A DNA stretch of 64,000 bases from Dastarcus helophoroides (taxonomy: Eukaryota; Arthropoda; Insecta; Coleoptera; Bothrideridae). The stretch's first letter is position 1, and each line of letters starts with the position of its first letter. The stretch is taken from assembly GCA_028583605.1 (NCBI GenBank), contig CM053333.1, positions 25,957,302 to 26,021,301 of the forward strand, in the 5' to 3' direction. A program made the translations under genes and the position numbers. The notes below the pieces were generated by a model. That model made no database searches and was not told the DNA's origin. It worked only from the letters and a program-made list of their open reading frames with translations. Below, in pieces: positions 10,020 through 21,290 of the stretch.

Positions 10020-12475
10020 CCAAATTTCCACTTCAAAAAATATTGACTTCAACCTCGAATTTTCGATTTTATCTTGAAATTTCCCTTGAGAAACATTTCA
10101 TCAGTTAAATTATTTTTCCGAAATTGATTCCATTTCAAAAATGCTGAGATTGTTACTTATTTTCTAAAACTTTAAAATACTCCTTAATTTTAGGTATTCA
10201 GTTTTATATTTCGGAATACAAGAAAGAAAGAAAGAAAGAAGGAAAGAAAGAAAGAAAGAAAGAAGGAAAGAAAGAAAGAAAGAAGGAAAGAAAGAAATGA
10301 AAGCAAAGTTAATTTGAAGTAGTGACCTTGAAACCCAAAAAATTCAAATTTGTATATCAGCTTCTCCATTGATGAATCGATTCTTCACTTTTGTCCCCAA
10401 TTTTTCAGTTTAAAAGTTAATATTTAAAATTCAACAATTACACTTTAACTAAAATTTCAACTTCTTGAAAAATTTCGACTTCTTGAAATTTTGCCTTTAA
10501 CGTCATCACTGATTGTTGCATGAATTTGCAAAAATAAAATAGGATACTTTCTAATTTTAGGTCTGTAGCCTTTTGTTTTGTAATACGAAAAAATAAAGAA
10601 ATAAATTGCTATAACTGAAAAGAAAGTTAATTTGAAGTAATTTGACCTTGAAATTCAAAAAATCTATATTTGTACTATTGGACATTTCTACCCCGATCAG
10701 CTTATCTCCATTTATGAAGTCAATTCTTCACTTTTGTTCCCAATTTTTCAGTTTAAAAGTAAATATTTACAATTCAACAATTACACGTTAACTAAAATTT
10801 CAACTTCTCAAAAAATTTCGAATCCTTCTTGCAATTTTGCCTTTAACGTCATCACTGATTGTTGCATGAATTTGCAAAAATAAAATAGGATACCTTCTAA
10901 TTTTAGGTATTCAGTTTTTTATTTTGTAATGCAAAAAATAAAGAAATGAATTACAATTATTGAAAAGAAAGTTAATTTGAAGTAATTTGACCTTGAAATC
11001 CAAAAAATCTATATTTGTATTATTGGACGTTTCTACCCCGATCAGCTTCTCTCCATTTATGAAGTCAATTCTCCACTTTTGTCCTCAATTTTTCAGTTTA
11101 AAAGTTAATATTTACAATTCAACAATTACACTTTAACTAAAATTTCAACTTTTCAAAAAATTTCGAATTCTTCTTGCAATTTTGCCTTTAACGTCATCAC
11201 TGATTGTTGCATGAATTTGCAAAAATAAAATAGGATACCTTCTAATTTTAGGTATTCAATTTTTATTTTGTAATACAAAAAGTAAAGAAATGAATTACAA
11301 TTATTGAAAAGAAAGTTAATTTGAAGTAATTTGACCTTGAAATCCAAAAAATCTATATTTGTATTATTGGACGTTTCAAGCCCGATCAGCTTCTCTCCAT
11401 TTATGAAGTCAATTCTCCACTTTTGTCCCCAATTTTTCAGTTTAAAAGTTAATATTTACAATTCAACTAAAACAATTTAACTAAAATTTCAACTTCTCGA
11501 AAAATTTCAAATTCTTCTTGAAATTTTGCCTTTAACGTAATCACTGATTGTGGCATGAATTTGCAAAAATAAAACAGGATACTCCTTAATTTTAGGTATT
11601 CAGTTTTTTTACTTTCCAATACAAAAAATAAAGAAATGAATACCAATAATTAAAAAGAAAATTAATTTGAAGTAATTTGACCTTGAAATTCAAAAAATCT
11701 ATATTTGTATATTGGATGTTTCTTTCCCGATCAGTATCTACATTTCTGAAGGGCATGACACGACAATTCTTCATTTTTGCCCCCAATTTTTCACTTTAAA
11801 AGTTATCATTTACAATTCAACAATTACACTTTAACTAAAATTTCAACTTTTCAAAAAGTTTCGACTTCATCTTGAAATTTTGTTTTTAACTTCATAACTG
11901 ATTGTTGCATGAATTTGTAAAAATAAAATAGGATAATCCTTAATTTTAAGTCTTTAGTTTTTTATTTTGTAACACAAGAAAGAAATAAATAAATTAGAAT
12001 AATGGAAAAGAAAGTTAATTTGAAGTAATTTAACCTTGAAACCCATCTATATTTGTATATTGGACGTTTCCTTCCCGATCGGCTTCTCCATTTATGAAGG
12101 GCATGCCACGTCAATTTTCCGCTTTGGGTCCAACATTTTCAGTTTAGAAGCTGATATTCACAATTCAACAATTACACTTTAAAATTGCAATTTGAATTCT
12201 TCGAAAAATTTCGACTTTAATCTTGAAATTTTGACTTTAACGTCATAACTGATTGCTGTATGAGTTTGCAAAAATAAAATAGGACTCATTAAGTTTAGGT
12301 GTTCGTTTTTTTATTTTGTAATACAAAAAAGAAAAAAGTAAATTACAATTTACAATAATTGAAATCAAAGTTAATTTGAAGTGATTTGACCTTGACACTC
12401 GAAAAAAAATGTATGTTTGTATGTTTGACGTCCCTTTTAGCTTCTCCATTTATAAAGGGCATGGCACGCTATTAA
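10020..12475. repeat. Tandem array of a ~345-bp unit in the syndecan intron, about 7 copies
   Basis: A landmark (ACGTCATCACTGATTGTTGC and variants) recurs at about 10501, 10847, 11192, 11535, 11890 and 12241, giving periods of 343-355 bp. Other shared words are TTTTGTCCCCAATTTTTCAG and AGTTAATTTGAAGTAATTTG. Outer copies are more diverged than inner ones. No coding potential is visible. The array fills over half of the 4.2-kb intron. Confidence 0.93.
10218..10302. repeat. (GAAA)n / (GGAAA) microsatellite
   Basis: This is a run of AAAG units broken at regular intervals by AAGG, embedded in the first unit of the 345-bp array. Later array units have only a few bases at this position (ACAAAAAATAAAG), so the run probably expanded locally. 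Confidence 0.95.
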
Positions 12476-12589
12476 TCAGTAGTGACTTCAATCATAATAC
12501 ATTATCTATTTTAGATAGGTTATCAGTGATTACATCTTTTTAAGCTTCAATTTTATCTCTCTGGAGGACTGAATTCACTAGATCACATT

Positions 12590-13090
12590 ACTATGACCTT
12601 TCTAAGCTTTTTTTGGGAGTATTTGGGCTGTAACAGAATTAACCACCTCTGGGGGCCATCTCTAAGGTTTCTATTAAGTAAACAATATCATAAAATATTC
12701 CCATTTGGTGTCGTTTTACAAAATTTTCTGAACCTAGAAAGTTTTACATGGAAGATCTTTTTCGTCAGCAACATCTGATGCGATTGCTAATCTTTATAAG
12801 CTATTGCTTCTGTCTGTTTATATTTAAACAGACAGAAGTACTTCGAAAGGTTTCTGCGCTTCGTCAAGACTTTTTTATAAAAACAACATTTTTGGTGGGA
12901 CCAACAAGTAATAAGTTATTTCTCTTTCAAAAGGAAGCCGTTAACAATTGCAGATATTTGAGAAAACATTCTGAAATACCCCAAAATATTTTCATTTGGT
13001 GCCGTTTTACAAAATTTTCCGAACGTAGTGCGAAACTTAAGATATTTTTCGTCAGCAATTCAGAACTGCAGTCTGATCCGATTACTGACT
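12590..13090. repeat. Diverged ~290-bp direct duplication in the syndecan intron
   Basis: The segment at 12685-12772 (AAAATATTCCCATTTGGTGT to TTTTTCGTCAGCAA) is echoed at 12978-13060 (AAAATATTTTCATTTGGTGC to TTTTTCGTCAGCAA). An open frame at 12748-13122 spans the second copy, but it encodes no recognisable domain. I treat it as non-coding intron sequence. Confidence 0.6.
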
Positions 13091-13254
13091 CTTTGAAAAC
13101 GATCATCCATCAAAGCCTCTGACCAATGAGCCGAACAAATTAACACAATTTTGTGAGACTATGGGCGTGAAGGTTTTCATAGATCCAGAACTGGAGGCTG
13201 ATGCTTTTTTTTACTCATTAGTAATACAGCAAATGAAAAAAAAAATGAAATTAC

Positions 13255-13431
13255 CTGCCAAAATGCCCGGTTGTGCAAAGAACGATGTTGGGCGGTCTTC
13301 CGGTTTCGGATTCATAATGATATCTGGATCTGATGGCCTCGAAGGAGGTTCTTTACTGATGTGAACGTTTGTTCTCTCCTTAGTTGGTTCTATTCTCTTG
13401 GGCTCTTCTGTATGTGTCGTTGGTGGTATAA
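13255..13431 (-). CDS. Sdc: Syndecan, juxtamembrane ectodomain exon
   Basis: This exon encodes 58 whole codons, IPPTTHTEEPKRIEPTKERT through PEDRPTSFFAQPGILA, a proline- and charge-rich extracellular segment. It ends at a donor GCAG|GTAATT (GT at 13254-13253), leaving a G that completes an Ala codon in the next exon. The resulting QPGILA-AVIGGAVV junction is the usual syndecan entry into the membrane. The acceptor is ambiguous: TTCTTTTAG ending at 13432 (used here, intron 52 nt) or CTAATAG ending at 13441 (intron 43 nt, adding three residues). Both keep frame. The intron downstream (9062-13254) is 4.2 kb and repeat-filled. Confidence 0.93.
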
Positions 13432-13483
13432 CTAAAAGAACTATTAGATAAAAACAAAATGCCAATCGTTGTACAGTACATAC

Positions 13484-13649
13484 CCTTTGGTACATTGCCG
13501 ATCTGTGGAGTATCTTCATCGTCATCGGGACCTGAACCAGACCCGCTCGACTCTAGATCAATATTGACTTCACTACCTGTCCCGCTGCCTTCAATATCAT
13601 CGTCATTGAATGTTATTTCATCATTACGTTGAGTTCCTTGCTTGTTGCT
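13484..13649 (-). CDS. Sdc: Syndecan, glycosaminoglycan-attachment exon
   Basis: The exon follows an acceptor TTTCTTCGTAG (AG at 13651-13650). It encodes 55 codons from SNKQGTQRNDEITFNDDD to DDEDTPQIGNVPK and ends AAGG|GTATGT with the GT at 13483-13482. It carries the acidic clusters and Ser-Gly pairs (DIEGSGTGSE and LESSGSGSGPDDD) typical of heparan sulfate attachment sites in syndecan ectodomains. It begins in phase 0, so an upstream exon holding the signal peptide is required. I could not identify one in the window with confidence. Nothing in this exon is disrupted. Confidence 0.92.
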
Positions 13650-14640
13650 CTACGAAGAAAAGAAAATCAGTCAAAATTGATATTTCAATTTGATAAAAAA
13701 AATTCTCAAGGCCACCTTATTTGACCAAAACAAGTTCTTATTTTAGTACCGTACATATTTGATCTCATAGTAGACTATAAATATTTCCACCTAAGCTGAA
13801 GTTACGTAAGATAAATACAAATGATAATTATAAAATATATTTGTCCATCATTATCTAGCTGCATAATCACATGTCTTTATCTCGAAAAAAAAATCAACAA
13901 TATATGTTTTGAAATATCAAGGATGTTCGTCTAAATAAACAGACATTTATGTGCTAGCAAAATGCAACAGACATTATTTTAACTCGACGTCAAGTTGAAA
14001 GACAATCCAATTAATTTTGCAGCACTTCATAAATGACAAATTAAAAATAGTCATACAAATTAGGGGTTAATGTAATTATCGGGAACATGCATACAAGCAA
14101 ATACTTTATAAGTGAGTAACATTTATAAAATAGGGGCATCTACTCACTTGTTAACAATTAATTAAAAATGGTATTTAAAAGTGACAAGTGTAGGCCTTAG
14201 GAGAATTTTTTGCCTGGGAAATCTGACAGGACAACTGCGGAATAGGTGAAAATAGCTGACACGCGCTACTGTACTACATAATCAATAATTGTCTGCGCTC
14301 TCTGCTTCTGCAGCATCCACCTTAACCAGGGCCTTACTAGCCCAACATGATGTAACCCCTTTCCGGTCGGAAGATCATTGACCTGCTAAAGATGTCACCA
14401 CATCCTTGAAACTTCCATAAAAGTAATATGTTATGTAACCAAATGGTCCCAGCAGCTAAAAAGTCATTAGGGTTTCACCCAACAGTTAGATAAGGATTCG
14501 ACCATTAAAATACAAAATGTTGTTGTTGCATCACGTGCACATTTAGCAAGACTTAAGACTCTGAAGTACGTCATTTCCTAGCGTCTGCTGTTACTAATTA
14601 TTTACTAATAGTACTAAATTATTCCAATGCATAAATATTC
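13650..14640. other. Probable syndecan intron, unassigned
   Basis: This stretch lies upstream of the glycosaminoglycan exon on the minus strand. It is AT-rich with no recognised gene. No convincing signal-peptide exon or promoter was found in it. Confidence 0.5.
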
Positions 14641-17600
14641 TTGAATTGTCGAGTTAAAAAATTTTGAAAAAAATTAATTAAAAATTGTGAAGGTGCAAAT
14701 TTTGACAAAAACTCGTAGCGTTTTAGCACGAAAGAAAAAACTCAATAACTATAAAAGAAATTTCAAAAATTTATCTTTTTCGTGTTTAATATATTTAGGT
14801 TTAAACATGGAATTTTGGAAAGTCCAACTTTTGACAATTTTTTAAATAACTTTAAACTCTAATTTAGAATCTTGGACCTTGTTAGTTTTTAATTTTTTCT
14901 CTCTCAAAATATCGAATTTTTCCTCCAAAATCTTTATTACAAAAACTAAGAGTTCAAACTCGGAATTTATGGAACAAAATAAAAATTTCTGATTTCCCCT
15001 TTCAGTTAAAATTGCTGATCTTAGAGTTTCAGTATTTGTTGAGAATTTCTCGTTTTTCTTTAAAATACTGGTCTTTTTTTTTAAATCCTGAGTTTTTCTC
15101 AAAATACTGAAAAATCGCAATTTTGGGAATCATCTCGAAATTGTTAGTGTCGACTTGACTTTTTTCGAAACTTTTCAGTTTAAACTTGAAAAATACTTTT
15201 TAAAGTGGCAGCTTTAAAATTGAAATTTAGTTAAGTCTTGAATTCGTTTTATAGAATTAGTTCAAAATTTAAAATTTCGTAATTTGAAAAATTACGATTC
15301 CTCAAAAAAATTAAAAAAATTCTGGAACAGGCGCATTTTTCAAAAAGTTAAAATTAGAAAAATTCGAAGTTTCGAGAAAACATCAACACATTTAAAAAAA
15401 TTTTGAAAAAATGTCGAAGTTTTCACAAAAACCCGACTTTTTGAAAAAAGCTAGGAATTTCGAAAAAAAACTTTAAATTCTGAAAAAAATACATATCTTC
15501 GAAAAATGTTCAAATTTTGATGATAAAATGTAGACGTTTTCAAATAAGGTGACAATTCTGAAATAATTCGAGAATTTCAAAAAGTCGTATCTTGAAAAAA
15601 ATAATTTTTCAAAAAAAAGGCAGTTGTGGGAAAAAATCAATTTTTTCAAATTTACTACACAAAAGTCGACATTTCGAGAAAAACAATTTTGAAAAAAGTC
15701 TGGATTAAAAAAAAAACTAAAACTTTGAGAAATGGTAAAAAGTTTGAACGAAAGCGGAAATTTTCAAAAAAAGTGAATATTAAAAAAAGGTGAAGGTTCT
15801 CAAAAAAAGAATGTTTCAACGTACCTAATTATATTTATAAAAAACTTAAATTCCAAATCGAAATTTTGAGAAAAAAAGTTTTGTGTCAAAATTTTTACAA
15901 GTCGAAATTTTAAGAGACATTTTCAAAAAAATCAAAATCCGAAAAAAGTTGTAGCTTCAAAAAAAGCCGCAATTTTAATGAAGTGACATTTTGATGATAA
16001 AATGTCGAAATTTTCAAAAAAAAGTGAACATTCTGAAAAAAGTTTAAATATATTCAAAAAGGTCGAAATTTTGAAAAAAAAATTTAGGTGATAATTAAAA
16101 AAGATCAAATTTTTTAAATAAAAGTTCAATTTACTACATAAAAGGCGAAACTTTAAGAAAGTCAAAATTTTTTAAAAAAAAGTCGTAAATAGCAAAAAGA
16201 ACAAAACTTTGAGAAATTGTCAAAAGTTGGATAAAAATGGAAATAAAAAAAAAGGGTAGAAGTTTTCAAAAGTCTTTTAACATGATAAAATTTCCATAAA
16301 CAACCAAAATTTGGAAAAAAATTACAATTTTGAGAAAAGATCGAAATTTTGATTTTTCAAACAACAAATTCAGAATTTATAAAATAAATCAAAATCTTAA
16401 AGAAAGGCGAAACAAAGTCTTTCTATTAATAAAATTAGCAAACATTTGAAACAAGTGCATATACAAAAAAAAAATGAGAAAATTTGAATTTCGAAGGTTT
16501 CAAAATATAAAGACCAAATACTTCACATAAAGTCGAAAAATGTTTAAGAATTTTCAATAAAAATCGAAGAGGGACTTTTTAAAAGTCATCATTTTTAGAA
16601 AGTCAAAATTTTGAGAAAAAGAACATTCTGAAAAAAAGTCGAAGTAAAAAAATCAAACACTCGAAAGAGTCAATGTTTGCAAAAGTTAAGCATTTCAAAA
16701 AATTTAAATTTTTAAAAAGAATTGAATTGTTTTGAAACGAATTTAAAAAGTCAGATTTGCAAAAAAATCAAAATTTGAAGTCGACATTCCAAAATTAGTT
16801 AACATTTTCAAAAATAAGGTCAAACATTTGAAAAAAATCGAAATTTTCGAAAAACTTCAAAACTTCGAAATAAATTCAAAATATTCAAAAAAAATTAAAA
16901 TATTGAAAAGGAAACTTTCAAAAAAAAATAAAATGTTTAACAGGGCCGAAAGTTATAAAAAAAGTTGAAAAGTTAAAAAAAATCAAAATATACCAAATAA
17001 AACAGAATTCTGAAGAATTTGGAGAAGTTGGAAGTTTCAAAAAGTCAAAATTTGGAATTTTCAAAAAGTCAAAATTTAGTGTCGACTTGACTTTTTTCGA
17101 AACTTTTCAGTTTAAACTTGAAAAATACTCCTTTTTAAAAGGCAGCTTTAAAATTGAAATTTAGTTAAGTCTTGAGTTCATTTTATAGAATTCCTTCAAA
17201 ATTTAAAATTTCGTAGTTTGAAAAATTACGATTCTTCAAAAACATTTGTGGAACAAGCGCATTTTTCAAAAAGGTAAAATTACAAAAATTTAAAGTTTCG
17301 AGAAAACATCAACACATTCAAAAAAATTTTGAAAAAATGTCGAAGTTTTCACAAAAACTTCGGAATTTCGAAAAAAACTTTAAATTCTGAAAAAAGCCAT
17401 ATCTTCGAAAAATGTCTAAATTTCGATGATAAAAGGTAGAAGTTTTCAAAAAAAGGTAAAAATTCTGAAATAATTCGAGAATTCCAAAAAGTCTGTAGTT
17501 TTGAAAAAAATAATTTTTCAAAAAAAGACAATTGTGGGAAAAAATCAATTTTTTCAAATTTATTATACAAAAGTCGAAAGTTCCAACTTTTCAAAAAAAA

Positions 17601-18990
17601 GTCAAATTTTTAAAAAGAGTCGAAATTTTACGAAATAGTCGAAAATTTCAATAAAAAATTTTAAGAAATATTTGGTTTAAAAAACGCCATTTTCAAATAA
17701 AGGATCGACAGTTTGAAAAAATGTCAACATTTTGAAAATAGTTGTAATAAAAAAATAGTCAAAATTTTTAAGTTTTCCAAAACTTTTAAATTTTGGAAAA
17801 TGACCAAGATTTTGAAAAGTTCGAACATTTGAGAAAGGCCGGAATTTTCAACAAAGTGGGAAACAAAAGTCGAAAAGTCGAACATTTCAAAAAAATGTAC
17901 ATTGAGGAAGATTTTCAATAAAGAAGTCGAAACCTGTTGATAAGGCAAAAATTTTCAAAATCTTTCAAATTTCCAAAAGAAGTCAAAATTTTGCAAAAGA
18001 AATTCTTAAAAAGAAAAGGTCGAAATTTTATAGTCGATATAAAAAAAAATCTCAAAATTTGCAAAAGATTTGAGAATTTTTATCGAATTTACGAAATAAT
18101 TCGAAATGTGAAAAAAGTTTAAATTTTGAATTGAATAGTTGGGAAATTGGCACTCAACTTTTCAATATAAACCAAAATTTTCGAAACCGGAATATTGAAA
18201 ATAAGTGAAGATTTCTGATATATCGAGGTTTTCAAAAATTGAAATATTGGGAAGTTAAAATTTTAAAAAAAGTTTAAATTTTTGGAAGTTAAAATTTTGA
18301 ATCAAGGTGGAACATTTTTTTAAGAAGTTGAAATTTCAGGTTAAAAATTTAAAATTTTGAAAAATGTCAAACATTTTATTAAATTTCAAAAAAATCGAAA
18401 TTTTGAGACGTTCCAAAATTAAGAAGTAGCGAAATTTTCAACAAAAAAAATCAAAAAATAATTGAAACTTTGCAAAAAAAGTCTAAATTTTGAGAAATAG
18501 TGGACATTCAAATAAAAACCAGTCGAAATTATTAAAAATCATAATTTTCAATAAAAAAAATTTTTCAGAGAGAAAAATTATAAACAAAGATGATTAGAAA
18601 AAAGTCGAAAATTTAAAAAGTCAAAAGTCCAGTTTTAAAAAAATTTACATTTTCAGAAAAAGTAAGAATTTCCAAATGGTAAAAATTAAAAAAAATGCAA
18701 TTAATTTTCAAAAAAAAAAAAAATCCAAAAAAACAAGAACACCGAAAATTTTAAATATTTACGAGAATACGGAAATTTTTAAAAGAGTATTCATAGTTTT
18801 TCAGTAAAAAAAAGAAAACTGTTACAATTTCCATAACAAAAGTTTCGAAGTTTATCGAATAAATAATAATTCTCAAAATTTTTAATGGAATATTTTTTGA
18901 ACTTCATCTTTTTTTTACAAAAATTTCGACTTCATAAAAACAAATTCCAGGTTGTATGAAGAAAAACTGGAAAATTATAAAAGAAAATTT
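14640..18990. repeat. TTTCGA-type degenerate satellite, A-rich strand on plus
   Basis: Over 4.3 kb the plus strand is an almost unbroken string of variants of GTCGAAATTTTGAAAAAAGT, with the spacing between TCGA words varying. Most CpGs lie in TCGA-type words. Within it, about 500 bp starting GTGTCGACTTGACTTTTTTC at 15147 recurs at 17082 as a direct duplication (offset about 1935 bp). Short open frames on the minus strand (Phe/Leu/Ser-rich) are composition artefacts. Confidence 0.85.
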
Positions 18991-18994
18991 TTAG

Positions 18995-19748
18995 ATTTTC
19001 TGGATTGGATTCGTTGTGAGTTGCCTAAAGTTTAGGCCAGCACTTAGGCCACCCTTTCCGGGCCCATTGTACTATACCCGTGATTGAGGTGTCCTTGGTC
19101 ATTCATTCAGCCACCCAAGCTTGTTGAGAAACTGAAGAACGTCCCTTGGATGCGCCTCTCTCAAACTGGCCACACTAGGCCAGAAGTCCCCCAGCGTGGA
19201 TCCTCTGATTGATGCTAGTGGCGGGCAATGACACATCACGTGCTCGACACTCTCATCTTCTTCTAAACATCCTCTGCAGCTGCAGTTTATAATTCCCATT
19301 CTGTGGAGGTGTTTGTTTAATCGACAGTGACCTGTCCCTACAAGTTTCCTGAGATTATTCCTTGAGAGTTGTAGGCATAGTTTTGCCCTTTCCCTGCACG
19401 GCATTCTAATGAAAGCGTGAGTTTGTCGGCATGTTGTTATTGATGCCCATAAGGCTTTGTGTTTACGATAAATTTCTTCGTTAAGTAGGGATCTTACGGT
19501 TGATCTTGGTTGGTTATGGTCCAACGAATTGTCCCTCCGAACCCTTCCACGCCAGTTTGTCAGCGCGTTCGTTTCCCTCTTTTCCAGAATGTCCTTTGAT
19601 CCATATTAGATCAATTGCATTCTCTTGTGATAGACGTTCTAGAGCTAGGTGGCAATTCCATACCAGCACTGAGTTTGTTTTCATATTACTCAGGGCCTTA
19701 AGGGCTGCCTGGTTGTCCGTCTTTATTTGGATATATTTTCCTGAGATT
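18995..19748 (-). pseudogene. LINE 3' end with RNase H domain (R1/jockey-like)
   Basis: On the minus strand, the frame from 19745 shows RNase H motifs: KTDNQAALKALSN (second catalytic Asp region), then WIKGHSGKEGNERADKLA (the conserved His...Asp tail). The frame breaks at about 19525, with a TAA after QFVGP. The C-terminal portion continues one frame over to 19099: RSLLNEEIYRKHKALW, then a zinc-knuckle-like CSCRGCLEEDESVEHVMCHC. It ends GWLNE-stop. About 100 bp of 3' untranslated sequence follows. No reverse transcriptase portion is present, so this is a 5'-truncated, frameshifted copy inserted in satellite DNA. Its base composition (near 50% GC) stands out sharply. Confidence 0.88.
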
Positions 19749-19749
19749 T

Positions 19750-21290
19750 AATTTCGTGTTCGTGAAACTCAGAATTTTACTCAAAAGTCGAACATTTCGA
19801 TATTTTTCTAGAATATCTAGATATACCGAATTCTTTCTCTTAACACTTTAACTTTTAAATTTCGAAGTTTGGATCCCAAACCAAACTGATATTGAATTCG
19901 AAGCTACATTTCTAGAAAAATAAAAAAACTGCGTTTAACTAGTATTCAATTTTCATTTACCCAATTATTTGTGAATTGGTCTTTGCTGTAACTGAGTTGA
20001 ATAATTGAAACTTTTTATGTGAAGCATGTTTTTCTTAAAGATTAGAGTTGAATCGAATGTGAGATCAAGCTCAGTGAACTTCAATCGTCTTTAGTAAAGA
20101 AGCTCTTCCTATGATTTCGCTTTATCAAAGATATCGTTCGTTACTAAGGCAGATTTATTCATGTGAACTGAATATCCGCAAAAGAATTCCAATACGTTTG
20201 TATTTACTTCAACATAATTTAATATAAACATTCAGTTGCATAAAATCAAAATGCAGGAAAGTAATTGCTGTTGGTTTATTGATCCAGACCCACCTTAACA
20301 ATATCATGTGGTATTAAATCCATCTGCTTTCCAGAAATAAATTTCAGAAATGCCCCCAGTTTCAGTAACTATTCAATAAAACCTTTCACAATTCTAAAAA
20401 TAATTATATTTGTTTTTGTTCGCTTCCTCGGTCTGGACTTTATTTGATTGTAGTGAAATGGATTAGTTCATGCGGATGGGGAGAAGCTAACTTGTTCGAG
20501 ATATATTTTACCGGCGAAATTGATGTTAAATTTTGAAATGAGGCTAAAAGTAATTGGCCGTGAAATGTGTTTGCGAAAACCCAGATGACAAAAAATTTTA
20601 CGGACATCATAATGGGAAATTTCTTAAAATATCATTATACACGGAAATATCCATCACGCATGAGTGTTTCCAAGTAGAAAAATTACGCAGATCGTTTTAT
20701 GTGCATTGGGAAAAGACTTATGGGAATGTATGTAAATGTTTGTTTTGCTATGTTTACTTTAAAGGAATTCTGCAGTCACATTGGTCAGTCACAACGCGAA
20801 ACAAACGTTGAATTGTAAAACAGCGTAAATATTCTATGAGTTTTAAAGTAAATTCGGCTCGAATATTGGGAAAAATATAAAATGGCTTACGAAGAATCTC
20901 AAATTGTATACTAAAATTCCGTATTGTTACGTATGTAATCCAATATTTGTCCACAAATAACTTTTAAATGATTTAGAATTCGTAAATACATCCATCTTTA
21001 TGTGCGAACATCTCTTTCTTATAAAGAACAGAAAGCAAAGTCCTAGATTATATTGGTTCAAAGAACGAATTACTAACAATTATAAATATTGCTATGATGC
21101 GTCATGAACAAATGAGGAATTTATACATTCAAGTAAATTGCAGAAAATATTTAAATATAATTTTTTATAATCCTTCCAGAAGGTATCCCGCACCTGGACA
21201 CTGGAAGCATATTTAAAAAGTATTAGTTACAATTTTTGAAATGTATTTTCTAAGATATATTTTTGCAGATGTGTATTTGTATTTCTTATC
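19750..21290. other. Unassigned AT-rich sequence between satellite blocks
   Basis: This is mostly complex sequence rather than satellite. An 85-codon open frame at 20554-20811 has several Cys and His but no family I recognise. Nothing else is supported. Confidence 0.5.

Noticed and set aside
12748..13122. 124-codon plus frame as a gene inside the syndecan intron
   Set aside because: It overlaps a diverged direct duplication and has no recognisable domain. Composition matches the intron.
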